Of a DNA stretch of 20,177 nucleotides, positions 1 to 7,861 are shown one piece after another. The notes under the pieces were generated by a model. The model saw nothing but the letters and a program-made list of their open reading frames with translations. It had not been told where the DNA came from and searched no databases. Positions within the stretch are counted from its first letter, which is position 1. The number at the start of each line of letters is the position of its first letter. The stretch is taken from contig CAKUGX010000027.1 in assembly GCA_934654765.1 (NCBI GenBank), positions 1 through 20,177 of the forward strand, in the 5' to 3' direction. A program made the translations under genes and the position numbers. Source of the stretch: an uncultured Collinsella sp. GTDB lineage: Bacteria > Actinomycetota > Coriobacteriia > Coriobacteriales > Coriobacteriaceae.

Positions 1-20
1 TCCCCCTTTGCGCCCTCGGG

Positions 21-26
21 TATACT
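21..26 (+). promoter_or_regulatory. -10 box of the asnB promoter
   Basis: TATACT lies 52 nt before the asnB start codon. It resembles the -10 boxes upstream of tatA (9301) and clpC (15194). The matching -35 would fall at or beyond the window edge, so only half of the promoter can be judged. Confidence 0.45.
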
Positions 27-77
27 CAAAAGCTACTGATTCGATTTGATACCCAGCAACAGCAGAGGGGATAGTAT

Positions 78-1958
78 ATGTGCGGTTTTGTCGGTTTTGT
101 CGGTGGGACGGATAACCAATCCGAGGTGCTCACCAAGATGATGGACCGCATCGTCCATCGCGGTCCCGACATGGGCGGTCAGTTTATCGACGGCCGCGTT
201 GCCCTGGGCTTCCGCCGCTTGTCGATCCTCGACCTGACCGAGGCCGGCGCTCAGCCCATGGCCAATGAGGACGGCAGCGTCGTTATCGTCTTCAACGGCG
301 AGATCTACAACTTCCAAGAACTCCGTTCCGAGCTCGAGGCCAAGGGCTACCAGTTCCACTGCGGCGCCGACACCGAGAGCCTCCTGCACGGCTACGAGGA
401 GTGGGGCGAGGCAGTACTCGATCGCTTGCGCGGTATGTACGCCTTCGTCATCTGGGACAAGAAGAAGAACAAGCTTTTTGGCGCCCGCGATATCTTTGGC
501 ATCAAGCCGCTCTACTACTATCCCATGGCCGATGCGGGCGACGGCGCTCCGGGCGTGCTTTTTGGTTCCGAGATCAAGAGCTTCCTGGACTACCCGCACT
601 TCCACAAGGCGGTCAACAAAAAGGCCCTGCGTCCGTACATGACGCTGCAGTATTCGGCAACCGAGGAGACCTTCTTCGAGGGTGTCTACAAGCTGCCGCC
701 GGCGCATTACTTTACCGTAGACATCCCGACCGGCAAGATGAACATCGAGCGCTACTGGGATTGCGATTACTCTGCCGTCGAGAAGCCGTTCGAGGAGTAC
801 GTCGACGAGCTGGACGAGGTCGTGCACGAGAGCGTCGAGGCCCATCGCATCGCCGACGTCAAGGTCGCGTCGTTCCTCTCCGGCGGCGTCGACTCCAGCT
901 ACATCGCCGCTTGCCTCATGCCCGACAAGACCTTCTCGGTGGGCTTTGACTACAAGAACTTCAACGAGACCAACTACGCCAAGGAGCTTTCCGATAAGCT
1001 CGGCGTCGAGAACGTTCGCAAGATGATTACCGCCGACGAGTTCTTCGGTGCGCTCGAGGACATCCAGTATCACATGGACGAGCCGCAGTCCAACCTGTCT
1101 TCCGTGCCGCTGTGGTTCTTGGCCGAGATGGCCCGCAAGGACGTCACCGTCGTGCTTTCGGGCGAAGGCGCCGACGAGCTCTTTGGCGGCTACGCCTATT
1201 ACGAGGACACGGTTCCGGTGCGCAAATACAAGAAGATGGTGCCGCTGCCCATCCGTCGCGCGCTCGGTAACCTGGCGCTGCACATGCCGTACTTCAAGGG
1301 CCACAACTTCTTGGTCAAGGGTGCCGAGATCCCCGAGAAGTCGTTCCTGGGACAGGCCCTGGTATGGCCGGAGCGTGAGGTCGACGGCGTGCTCAAGCCC
1401 GAGTACAACACCGGCGACGGCGCCTTCGAGCTCGCCGCCCCCATCTACGCGCGTGTGAAGGGCCAGCCCGAGCTGGTCAAGAAGCAGTACCTGGACATGA
1501 ACATGTGGCTCCCGGGCGACATTCTGCTCAAGGCCGACAAGATGTGCATGGCGCACTCGCTGGAGCTGCGCGTGCCCTTCCTGGACCGCAAGGTCATGGA
1601 GTTCGCCGAGCACATTCCCGACCGCTATCGCATCAACGAGAATGGCAACAAGCAGGTGCTCCGCCACGCCGCCAACAAGTCGCTGCCCGACGAGTGGGCC
1701 ACCCGTCCCAAGGTGGGCTTCCCGGTGCCGATCGTCTACTGGCTGCGCGAGCAAAAGTGGTACGACTACGTCAAGGAGTACTTCACCGCGCCGTGGGCAA
1801 GCGAGTTTTTCGATACCGACGAGCTCATGCACCTGCTCGACTTGCACTTTGCGGGCAAGGGCGATTTCCAGCGCAAGATCTATACGCCGCTTGTGTTCCT
1901 GGTGTGGTACAAGCGCTTCTTTATCGACGAGGACCAGCCTTCTGTTCAGGCTGCCTAG
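78..1958 (+). CDS. asnB: asparagine synthase (glutamine-hydrolysing), AsnB type
   Basis: This 626-residue cytosolic enzyme converts aspartate, glutamine and ATP to asparagine and glutamate. The N-terminal class II glutaminase domain (about 2-215) starts MCGFVGF, with the nucleophile Cys2 exposed after Met removal, and has NGEIYN at 73-78. The synthetase domain (about 240-600) carries the ATP PP-loop SGGVDSS at 268-274 and later LSGEGADELFGGY. The start is fixed by Cys2 and by AGAGGGG at 64-70. Length and sequence match the roughly 630-residue clade that includes Bacillus subtilis AsnB, in which some members amidate peptidoglycan rather than free aspartate. The next gene is murE, so that role is possible, but it is only inference. 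A strong terminator follows, so the gene is probably transcribed alone. Confidence 0.93.
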   Translation: MCGFVGFVGGTDNQSEVLTKMMDRIVHRGPDMGGQFIDGRVALGFRRLSILDLTEAGAQPMANEDGSVVIVFNGEIYNFQELRSELEAKGYQFHCGADTESLLHGYEEWGEAVLDRLRGMYAFVIWDKKKNKLFGARDIFGIKPLYYYPMADAGDGAPGVLFGSEIKSFLDYPHFHKAVNKKALRPYMTLQYSATEETFFEGVYKLPPAHYFTVDIPTGKMNIERYWDCDYSAVEKPFEEYVDELDEVVHESVEAHRIADVKVASFLSGGVDSSYIAACLMPDKTFSVGFDYKNFNETNYAKELSDKLGVENVRKMITADEFFGALEDIQYHMDEPQSNLSSVPLWFLAEMARKDVTVVLSGEGADELFGGYAYYEDTVPVRKYKKMVPLPIRRALGNLALHMPYFKGHNFLVKGAEIPEKSFLGQALVWPEREVDGVLKPEYNTGDGAFELAAPIYARVKGQPELVKKQYLDMNMWLPGDILLKADKMCMAHSLELRVPFLDRKVMEFAEHIPDRYRINENGNKQVLRHAANKSLPDEWATRPKVGFPVPIVYWLREQKWYDYVKEYFTAPWASEFFDTDELMHLLDLHFAGKGDFQRKIYTPLVFLVWYKRFFIDEDQPSVQAA

Positions 1959-1983
1959 CCTCGGCTTACGAACGCCTGCGCGT

Positions 1984-2008
1984 AACGGCTCCTCCGGGAG
2001 CCGTTTTT
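1984..2008 (+). terminator. intrinsic terminator after asnB
   Basis: A perfect 9-bp stem (1984-1992 with 1997-2005) closes a TCCG tetraloop and runs into five T (2004-2008). It lies 26 nt after the asnB stop and separates asnB from murE. Confidence 0.85.
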
Positions 2009-2070
2009 GCGCGGGCGCGTTTCGGTTACTATGAAAACCGTCCCTGCCAAATGGCTGAGAAAGGTGAAAG

Positions 2071-3633
2071 ATGCACCATTCGGATTCCGCAACCGTGACC
2101 ACGGTCGATACGCTCGCCAAGTTACTCGATGTGTGCGGCGAGCTGCGCGCATCAGAGCAGGTTGACGAGCGTGCCGTGACCGGCTGCTCGTTTGATTCGC
2201 GCGCGGTCTCGGCAGGTGACGTGTTCTTTTGCAAAGGCGCTGCCTTTAAGCCCGCGTTTTTGAGCATGGCACTCGATGCGGGCGCCGTCGCATTTGTGTG
2301 CGAAGAGTCGCTGGTCGAGTCTCTGGAGCCGCTGGGGAAGGAGAACGGCGCGGCGATGCTGGTCGTGGACAGCGTTCGCACGGCCATGGCCCTGTTGCCG
2401 CCGGAGGTCTACGACCGTCCCGACCACGACGTCAAGATCGTGGGCATCACCGGTACCAAGGGAAAGACCACGGCCGCTTTTATGCTTCAGTCCATCATCA
2501 AGGCAGCGGGTGAATCCTGCGGCATGATCGGCTCGGTGAGTACCGACGATGGCATCGAGTGCTACGAGAGCACCAATACTACGCCCGAGGCCCCCGAGGT
2601 CTGGCGCCATATCGCCAACTGCCGTGAGTCCGGTCGCCAGTCCATGGTCATGGAGGTCTCGAGCCAGGCGCTCAAGTACCAACGCGTCGAGAATCTGCCG
2701 TTTGACGTGGCGTGCTTTCTCAACATCGGCCGTGACCACATCTCGCCGATCGAACACCCCACGTTTGAGGATTATTTTGAGAGCAAACTCAGGATCTTTG
2801 ACCAGGCAAAGACCGCCGTGGTGAATCTGGGCACCGAAGAGGTTGACCGTGTGCTGGAGGCAGCGTCGACGGCCGAGCGCTTGGTGACCGTTGGCGTCGA
2901 GCATCCCGAGGCAAGCCTGTGGGCGAGCGATGTGCGCATGGTCGGCTTTAGCATCGAGTTCAACTTGCATGGCCTGTGTGCCGACGAGTCCGAGGCGGGG
3001 GAAAAGGTCCTGCTGGGTATCGCGGGAGACTTTAACGTGGAGAACGCGCTGGTCGCTATCGCCGCTGCGCACGAGATCGGCATCGGTATCGATGCCATCA
3101 AGAAGGGCCTCTCCAAGCTTCGTGTGCCGGGTCGCATGGAGGTCGTGGAGTCGAAGGACGGCCGCGTGATCTGCGTCGTTGACTATGCGCACAACCAGCT
3201 TTCGTTCCGTTCGCTTTTCTCGTCGGTCAAGCGCGCGTTTCCCACTAGCCCAGTCATTGCAGTGTTTGGCGCTGCCGGCGGCAAGGCGCAGGAGCGCCGC
3301 GAGCAGCTTCCGCGCGAGGCCGCACCATATTCCGACCTGATGATTTTTGCCAACGAGGACCCGGCTCACGAGGACCCGATGAAGGTCTGTCGCGAGCTTG
3401 CCGAACATGTTCCCGACGATACGCCGAACAAGATCATCCTCGATCGCGAAGCCGCTGTGCATGCGGCGTTCAAGGCGGCGCGCGAGGAGTACGTCAACCC
3501 CAATGCTCCCACCATTGTCTTGCTGCTGGCAAAGGGTGACGAGGAGCTCATGCACGTGGGCGACGAGTTCGTGCCCATCGAGAGCGACCTTTCGTTGGCC
3601 AATCGCCTGATCGATGTTACCCAGTTTGACTAA
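2071..3633 (+). CDS. murE: UDP-N-acetylmuramyl-tripeptide synthetase, MurE family
   Basis: This 520-residue ATP-dependent Mur ligase adds the third amino acid to UDP-MurNAc-L-Ala-D-Glu in the cytoplasm. The N-terminal UDP-binding domain (about 1-118) has the CSFDSRAVSAGDVFF signature. The central ATPase domain has GTKGKTT at 128-134, MEVSSQAL at 194-201, and RDHISPIEHP at 221-230 followed by YFESK, whose Lys239 is the expected carbamylated lysine. In the C-terminal domain the DNPR motif of diaminopimelate-adding MurE is replaced by EDPA (429-432), close to the DNPA of lysine-adding enzymes. This suggests a diamine substrate such as Lys or Orn, but the substrate is not proven. GAGAAAGGTG ends 7 nt before the ATG and supports this start. 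It is slightly longer than the usual 480-500 residues. Confidence 0.88.
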   Translation: MHHSDSATVTTVDTLAKLLDVCGELRASEQVDERAVTGCSFDSRAVSAGDVFFCKGAAFKPAFLSMALDAGAVAFVCEESLVESLEPLGKENGAAMLVVDSVRTAMALLPPEVYDRPDHDVKIVGITGTKGKTTAAFMLQSIIKAAGESCGMIGSVSTDDGIECYESTNTTPEAPEVWRHIANCRESGRQSMVMEVSSQALKYQRVENLPFDVACFLNIGRDHISPIEHPTFEDYFESKLRIFDQAKTAVVNLGTEEVDRVLEAASTAERLVTVGVEHPEASLWASDVRMVGFSIEFNLHGLCADESEAGEKVLLGIAGDFNVENALVAIAAAHEIGIGIDAIKKGLSKLRVPGRMEVVESKDGRVICVVDYAHNQLSFRSLFSSVKRAFPTSPVIAVFGAAGGKAQERREQLPREAAPYSDLMIFANEDPAHEDPMKVCRELAEHVPDDTPNKIILDREAAVHAAFKAAREEYVNPNAPTIVLLLAKGDEELMHVGDEFVPIESDLSLANRLIDVTQFD

Positions 3634-3642
3634 TGAACCATG

Positions 3643-3675
3643 ATGGCGAAGGCGCCCTGAGTGCGCTGTCGCCAT
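3643..3675 (+). other. stem-loop downstream of murE
   Basis: A 7-bp stem (3643-3649 with 3669-3675) encloses an internal loop and a further GCGC/GCGC helix. It begins 9 nt after the murE stop. No T-run follows, so it is not a standard intrinsic terminator. It may protect the 3' end of the mRNA. Confidence 0.35.
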
Positions 3676-3740
3676 AAACGTGTTCCCTCAATCAAAACAT
3701 GCCGTCCAAGCCCAAACCCTTCTACGTAAACGGAGTAACC

Positions 3741-4652
3741 ATGTCCCACAACACCCTGCCGACCGTTGCCGAGCTTTCGGGCGAGATGCGCGAGCGCTTG
3801 GCCAAGGTCAAGTACGTCTTTACCGATCTGGATGCCACGATGCTCGCACCCGGCTCGTGCGTGCTGCGCGACAACGACGGCAACCCCTCGACCAAACTCG
3901 TCGAGGCCGTCGTGGCGCTCGCTCGCGCCGGCATCCAAGTGGTTCCCACCTCGGGCCGCAACCGCACCATGATCCACGAGGACGCGCGCGTGCTCGGCCT
4001 CAACTCCTACATTGGCGAGATGGGTGGCCTGGTCATGTACGACCTCAAGGCCAATGACTGGGAGTACTTGACCGGCGATATGCCCTACGACCCAGCCTGC
4101 GGGCTCACGCCGCATCAGGTGATCGAGCAGACCGGCGTGTGCGAGAAGATCCTTGCCCGCTGGCCGCACAAGATCGAGTATCACAACGACATGTCGACCG
4201 GCTACAAGTACCGCGAGGTCACTGTCGGCATGCGCGGCGATGTGCCCGACGATGAGGTCCAGGCCATCCTGGACGAGGCCGGCTGCGGTCTGATCTGGGC
4301 TTGCAACGGCCATCTGACTCACCTGTCCAAGCCGACGACGCTTGAGCTCGATCGCGTCGAGGACGGTCGCGCATTCAACATCAACCCCGCGGGCCTCAAC
4401 AAAGGCGTTGCCATTGCGCGCTTCTGCGAGCACCTGGGGATCGAGCGCGAGGAGACGCTCGCGCTCGGCGATTCCGAGTCCGACTTCTACATGGCCGATC
4501 ACGTGGGCACGTTCTGCCTGGTCGAGAATGGCCTGACGAGCGCCGGCGCGCCCGAGTTCCTGGCTGCTTGCGAGAACGCTTTCGTTACGCGCGGCAAAAT
4601 TGTCGACGGTTGGGCGGCGACGGCAGAGCTGCTGGTCGCGGCGCGTTCGTAG
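3741..4652 (+). CDS. HAD-superfamily (Cof/IIB-type) phosphatase
   Basis: This 303-residue protein is a probable Mg-dependent phosphatase. Motif I is FTDLDATML, with nucleophile Asp29 and acid/base Asp31; the usual DxDGT has Ala in place of Gly. Motif II is TSGRN, and motif IV LGDSESDFYMAD has Asp244 and Asp248. The stretch between motifs II and IV fits a C2-type cap. An in-frame ATG at 3699 exists, but ATG 3741 is preceded by CGGAGTAAC at the right distance and is preferred. The PAGLNKGVAI segment before motif IV is typical of Cof-like sugar or nucleotide phosphatases, but the substrate cannot be told. It sits between murE and murI, which may be coincidental. Confidence 0.82.
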   Translation: MSHNTLPTVAELSGEMRERLAKVKYVFTDLDATMLAPGSCVLRDNDGNPSTKLVEAVVALARAGIQVVPTSGRNRTMIHEDARVLGLNSYIGEMGGLVMYDLKANDWEYLTGDMPYDPACGLTPHQVIEQTGVCEKILARWPHKIEYHNDMSTGYKYREVTVGMRGDVPDDEVQAILDEAGCGLIWACNGHLTHLSKPTTLELDRVEDGRAFNINPAGLNKGVAIARFCEHLGIEREETLALGDSESDFYMADHVGTFCLVENGLTSAGAPEFLAACENAFVTRGKIVDGWAATAELLVAARS

Positions 4653-4703
4653 CGCGCCGCCGCCGCACTTGGACATGTCTTTTCGAGAGAGACTGGTGAG
4701 GTA

Positions 4704-5588
4704 ATGTCCGATATCGAGAATCCGACAGGCGACACGCGCCCGATTGGCGTGTTCGATTCTGGTTTGGGCGGTCTGACGGTTGCGCGCGCCATCGCGACGG
4801 CGCTGCCGCACGAGTCCGTCTACTACTTCGGTGACACCAAACGCTGCCCCTACGGCACCCGCACCGAGGATGAGGTGCGCTCGTTTGCGTTGCAGGCGGG
4901 TCGTTGGCTTTCGAAGCACGACGTCAAGATTATGGTCATTGCCTGCAACACGGCGACCGCTGCGGCCTTGCGTCTGGCCCAGCAGGTGCTCGACGTTCCC
5001 GTGATCGGTGTGATCGCGCCGGGCGCACGCGCGGCAATCAACAGCACCCGCACGCGCCGGGTGGGCGTGCTCGCCACCAACCTCACCATTCGCTCGGGCG
5101 CCTACACGCGCGCCATTCAGGACCTGGATGCCGGCGTCGATGTATACGGCTGTCCTGCCTCGAGCTTTGTCGAGGTTGTCGAACACGAGCTCGCCTCGGG
5201 TGCACATCTGCAGGAACAGTGGCTTGAGAACGAGGACATCTTCGATACGCCTGCCGTGCGTGCGCTGGTGGGTGCCACGGTTGAGCCGCTGCGCGACCAC
5301 GGTATCGATACCGTGGTGCTCGGCTGTACGCATTTTCCGCTGTTGGTGGGACCTATCCGCCATGCGCTGGGGCCTGGGGTGCGCGTCGTGAGTTCCGCCG
5401 AGGAGACCACGCGCGAGCTGACCGATATCCTCACGCGCCGCGAGCAGCTGGCGGGCGACGCCGCCGAGCCGCAGCATCGTTTTGCCACGACGGCCGATAA
5501 CATTGCCGAGTTTGCGGTGGCGGGCAGCTTTATCTTTGGTCAGCCGCTCAAGAGCATCGAACATATCGATATCGATGAGCTGAAATAG
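4704..5588 (+). CDS. murI: glutamate racemase
   Basis: This 294-residue cofactor-independent racemase makes D-glutamate for peptidoglycan. FDSGLGGLTV supplies the first catalytic Asp (Asp18). The two catalytic cysteines are Cys81 in IACNTA and Cys208 in VLGCTHFPLL. The phosphate-like YFGDTKRCPYGTR segment (41-53) is also typical. Length is normal with a slightly extended N terminus (usual about 265). GGTGAGGT lies just before the ATG. Together with murE upstream it gives two cytoplasmic wall-precursor enzymes within 3.5 kb, separated by the HAD gene. The 51-nt gap on its 5' side is consistent with co-transcription. Confidence 0.95.
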   Translation: MSDIENPTGDTRPIGVFDSGLGGLTVARAIATALPHESVYYFGDTKRCPYGTRTEDEVRSFALQAGRWLSKHDVKIMVIACNTATAAALRLAQQVLDVPVIGVIAPGARAAINSTRTRRVGVLATNLTIRSGAYTRAIQDLDAGVDVYGCPASSFVEVVEHELASGAHLQEQWLENEDIFDTPAVRALVGATVEPLRDHGIDTVVLGCTHFPLLVGPIRHALGPGVRVVSSAEETTRELTDILTRREQLAGDAAEPQHRFATTADNIAEFAVAGSFIFGQPLKSIEHIDIDELK

Positions 5589-5642
5589 ATGTAAGGCCGC
5601 CGCCAAAGTCTTCGCCACACCTTTTGCCGAAAGGATTTTTCT

Positions 5643-6368
5643 ATGGAGTACATGCAGGTCAACCGCGCCAACGGCCGCGCCGCCAACGAGTCGCGCCCCG
5701 TTAAGCTCACCCGTGGCGTCATGAAGTACGCCCACGGCTCGTGTTTGGCCGAGTTCGGCGACACGCGCGTGCTGTGCGCCGCCACTATCGAGGAGGGCGT
5801 GCCGGGCTGGCGAAAGGGAGCTAAGGCCGGCTGGGTGACCGCGGAATACGCCATGCTGCCGGCGTCGACCGGCAAGCGCTGCAAGCGCGAGCACGCCAAC
5901 CGCAAGGGCCGCTCCATGGAGATTGAGCGCCTCATTGGCCGCAGCCTGCGTACCGTCGTCAACATGAAGGCGCTCGGCGAGTACACCGTCACCGTCGACT
6001 GCGACGTGATCCAGGCCGATGGCGGTACGCGTACGGCGAGCATTACCGGCGCCTGGGTGGCGCTGCACGACGCCCTCGCCATGTGGGTCGAGGCGGGCAA
6101 AATCGAGCGCATCCCGCTTACCGGCCAGGTGGCCGCCATCTCCATGGGCGTTGTCGACGGCAATACGCTGCTTGACCTCGATTATTCCGAGGACAGCCAT
6201 GCCGAAGTCGACATGAACCTCGTCGCCACCGACACCGGTGAGATGATCGAGCTCCAGGGCACCGGCGAGCAGGCGCCCTTTGACCGTAAGCGCCTCAACG
6301 CCCTGCTCGACCTGGGCGACAAAGGCATCGCCGAGCTCATCGAGCTCCAGCGCCAGGCCCTCGCCTAA
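5643..6368 (+). CDS. rph: ribonuclease PH
   Basis: This 241-residue phosphorolytic 3'-to-5' exoribonuclease trims tRNA 3' ends and forms hexamers in family members. Signature segments are LTRGVMKYAHGS (22-33), GDTRVLC with Arg42, the EEGVP loop at 50-54, GWVTAEYAMLP (63-73), IERLIGRSLR and CDVIQADGGTRTASITGA (120-137), the last being the phosphate-binding region. The start is supported by AAAGGA at 5629-5634. It heads a likely cluster with the RdgB-type pyrophosphatase and Dtd, all dealing with RNA or nucleotide quality control. A small hairpin repeat starts directly after its TAA stop. Confidence 0.95.
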   Translation: MEYMQVNRANGRAANESRPVKLTRGVMKYAHGSCLAEFGDTRVLCAATIEEGVPGWRKGAKAGWVTAEYAMLPASTGKRCKREHANRKGRSMEIERLIGRSLRTVVNMKALGEYTVTVDCDVIQADGGTRTASITGAWVALHDALAMWVEAGKIERIPLTGQVAAISMGVVDGNTLLDLDYSEDSHAEVDMNLVATDTGEMIELQGTGEQAPFDRKRLNALLDLGDKGIAELIELQRQALA

Positions 6369-6401
6369 CCTACCAAAAAGTGACAGGTTTATTTTGGCAG
6401 G
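6369..6401 (+). repeat. short hairpin repeat R1 after rph
   Basis: Ten-nt arms (6369-6378 with 6392-6401) pair as 3 bp, an A.C mismatch, then 6 bp around a 13-nt loop AGTGACAGGTTTA. The element starts at the base after the rph stop codon. It shares loop length, the GACAGGTT core and an A.C mismatch with the copy at 14190-14222, and more distantly with 12484-12514. A few T follow, so weak terminator activity is possible. Confidence 0.55.
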
Positions 6402-6511
6402 TTTTATCTGGGAAAACGTCGAAGTATAAGACTGCCGTCGATTGAGAGGGGAGAGGCGGAGGCCCTCGCCGCCCTCGGCGCGGCATTGCTATAGAGATAA
6501 GGAGACCACTC

Positions 6512-7153
6512 ATGGCACTTGAGAAGATCGACATCGACACCCTCGACCCGGCGGCGACCATCGTCGTGGCAACCGGCAATGCTCATAAGCTCACCGAGAT
6601 CGAGGCCATTTTGGGCAAGGTCATGCCCGAGGTTCGTTTTGTGGCGCTCGGCCAGCTGGGCGATTTTGAGGACCCCGAGGAAAACGGCACGACGTTTTTG
6701 GAGAACGCCATCATCAAGGCGCAGGCTGCCGTCGAGGAGACGGGGCTCATGGCCATTGCCGACGATTCGGGCCTGGTCGTCGACGCACTGGACGGTGAGC
6801 CCGGTGTGTATAGCGCGCGCTACGCGGGCGTTCACGGCGACGACGACGCCAACAATGCCAAGCTGCTCGTGAATCTGGAGGGCGTGGCCGACGAGGACCG
6901 CACTGCACGCTTTATGAGCGTCGTCGCGCTCATCGATACGGATGGTTTGGTCACCTATGGCGAGGGCGCCTGCGAGGGCGTTATCGCGCACGAGGGTCGC
7001 GGCGATCACGGCTTTGGCTACGACCCGCTGTTCCTGCCGGTCGATACGCCGGGCAGGACTATGGCCGAGCTCACGGCGGACGAGAAGAACGCCATCAGCC
7101 ATCGATTCCATGCGCTCGAGCACCTATCCGCCAAACTGACGGGCGAGGAGTAG
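6512..7153 (+). CDS. rdgB: XTP/dITP diphosphatase (RdgB/HAM1 family)
   Basis: This 213-residue nucleoside-triphosphate pyrophosphatase removes non-canonical purine nucleotides (XTP, dITP, ITP) from the pool. The N-terminal VATGNAHKLTEIEAIL (19-34) is the family signature. TFLENAIIKA (61-70) and ADDSGLVVDAL (83-93) form the metal and substrate site. GFGYDPLFLP and the late SHRFHAL (base-binding SHR) complete the set. ATG is preceded by AAGGAG at 6499-6504. The stop lies three bases before the GTG of dtd, so the two genes are almost certainly translated from one mRNA. Confidence 0.95.
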   Translation: MALEKIDIDTLDPAATIVVATGNAHKLTEIEAILGKVMPEVRFVALGQLGDFEDPEENGTTFLENAIIKAQAAVEETGLMAIADDSGLVVDALDGEPGVYSARYAGVHGDDDANNAKLLVNLEGVADEDRTARFMSVVALIDTDGLVTYGEGACEGVIAHEGRGDHGFGYDPLFLPVDTPGRTMAELTADEKNAISHRFHALEHLSAKLTGEE

Positions 7154-7156
7154 GCC

Positions 7157-7603
7157 GTGCGTGCGGTGGTGCAGCGCGTACTCAATGCCGGCGTGACAGT
7201 CGACGGCGAGTGCGTGGGTCGCATTGGACGCGGCTACCTGGTGCTGCTTGGTGTGGGCCATGGCGATACGCGTGCCGAGGCCGACAAGCTGTGGGGCAAG
7301 CTCCGCGGGCTGCGTATCAACGAGGACGAGAACGGCAAGACCAACTTGGCGCTTGCCGATGTCGACGGCGAGGTTCTCGTGGTGTCGCAGTTCACGCTGT
7401 TCGCCGATTGCCGTCACGGCCGCCGTCCGTCGTTTACCGATGCAGGCGCCCCCGATGTTGCCAACGAGCTCTACGAGTACTTCCTGACGCTCGTGCGCGA
7501 GGACGTCGAGCACGTAGCGCACGGCATCTTCGGCGCCGACATGAAGGTCGACCTCGTCAACGACGGTCCATTCACCATCGTTCTGGACACAGACAACCTT
7601 TAG
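7157..7603 (+). CDS. dtd: D-aminoacyl-tRNA deacylase
   Basis: This 148-residue dimeric proofreading enzyme hydrolyses D-aminoacyl-tRNA. The two active-site motifs are SQFTLFAD (77-84, catalytic Thr80) and NDGPFT (135-140). The second contains the Gly-Pro of the chiral filter, with Phe where Val is common. Translation starts at GTG, with GCGAGGAG at 7143-7150 inside the end of rdgB, only 3 nt after that gene's stop. Length is normal for the family. A structured repeat element begins at the base after its TAG stop. Confidence 0.95.
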   Translation: MRAVVQRVLNAGVTVDGECVGRIGRGYLVLLGVGHGDTRAEADKLWGKLRGLRINEDENGKTNLALADVDGEVLVVSQFTLFADCRHGRRPSFTDAGAPDVANELYEYFLTLVREDVEHVAHGIFGADMKVDLVNDGPFTIVLDTDNL

Positions 7604-7749
7604 GTTACGCGGTTTTACCAAACCGCGTAACTACTCGACGCTGCACGGCCACCATTCGGCCAATCTGTCGCTCAAACCGTCGCTCGCGTACAAAAGTACG
7701 CGTCGCTCCTCTTTCGCGACACCTTGGCTCGAATGGTGGTCGTTCGCTG
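7604..7749 (+). repeat. structured intergenic element, copy A
   Basis: This fills most of the 305-nt gap between dtd and veg. Head hairpin: perfect 12-bp stem 7604-7615 with 7620-7631, loop TACC. Box TCGACGCTGC is at 7635-7644. Outer arms 7646-7663 and 7724-7742 pair over 18 bp with about one mismatch and one bulged T (7729). The 60 nt between the arms contain a helix GTCGC/GCGAC (7667-7671 with 7716-7720) and a tip hairpin of 7 bp with an AAAA tetraloop (7692-7695). The tail TCGCTG is at 7744-7749. The same plan occurs at 12243-12434. No T-run and no credible ORF are present. Confidence 0.75.
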
Positions 7750-7811
7750 ACGTGAACTGGTCATACGAGGTTGTCGTCTGGTACGTATTTGGACGGGGCT
7801 TATTTAGCTAC

Positions 7812-7841
7812 TTGCGTATGGCGGCAGCAGGGTGCTATAGT
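7812..7841 (+). promoter_or_regulatory. promoter of veg-ispE
   Basis: TTGCGT (7812-7817) and TATAGT (7836-7841) are spaced by 18 bp and lie about 70 nt before the Veg start codon. The -10 resembles others in the window. Confidence 0.65.
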
Positions 7842-7861
7842 ATTAGAGTTTTGTCTATCTT

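Noticed and set aside
33..2387. Long open frame on the minus strand (784 codons), and similar ones opposite murE, murI/rph, lysS and clpC
   Set aside because: They lie opposite well-supported genes, have no family match, and are expected from the G/C-rich third codon positions, which remove stops from one antisense frame.
3699..3740. Upstream in-frame ATG for the HAD phosphatase
   Set aside because: It lacks a ribosome-binding site, while ATG 3741 has GGAG at the right distance.
7604..7749. Integron attC site
   Set aside because: GTTACGC does not fit the GTTRRRY core, the head hairpin is a tight perfect palindrome, and there is no integrase or cassette structure.
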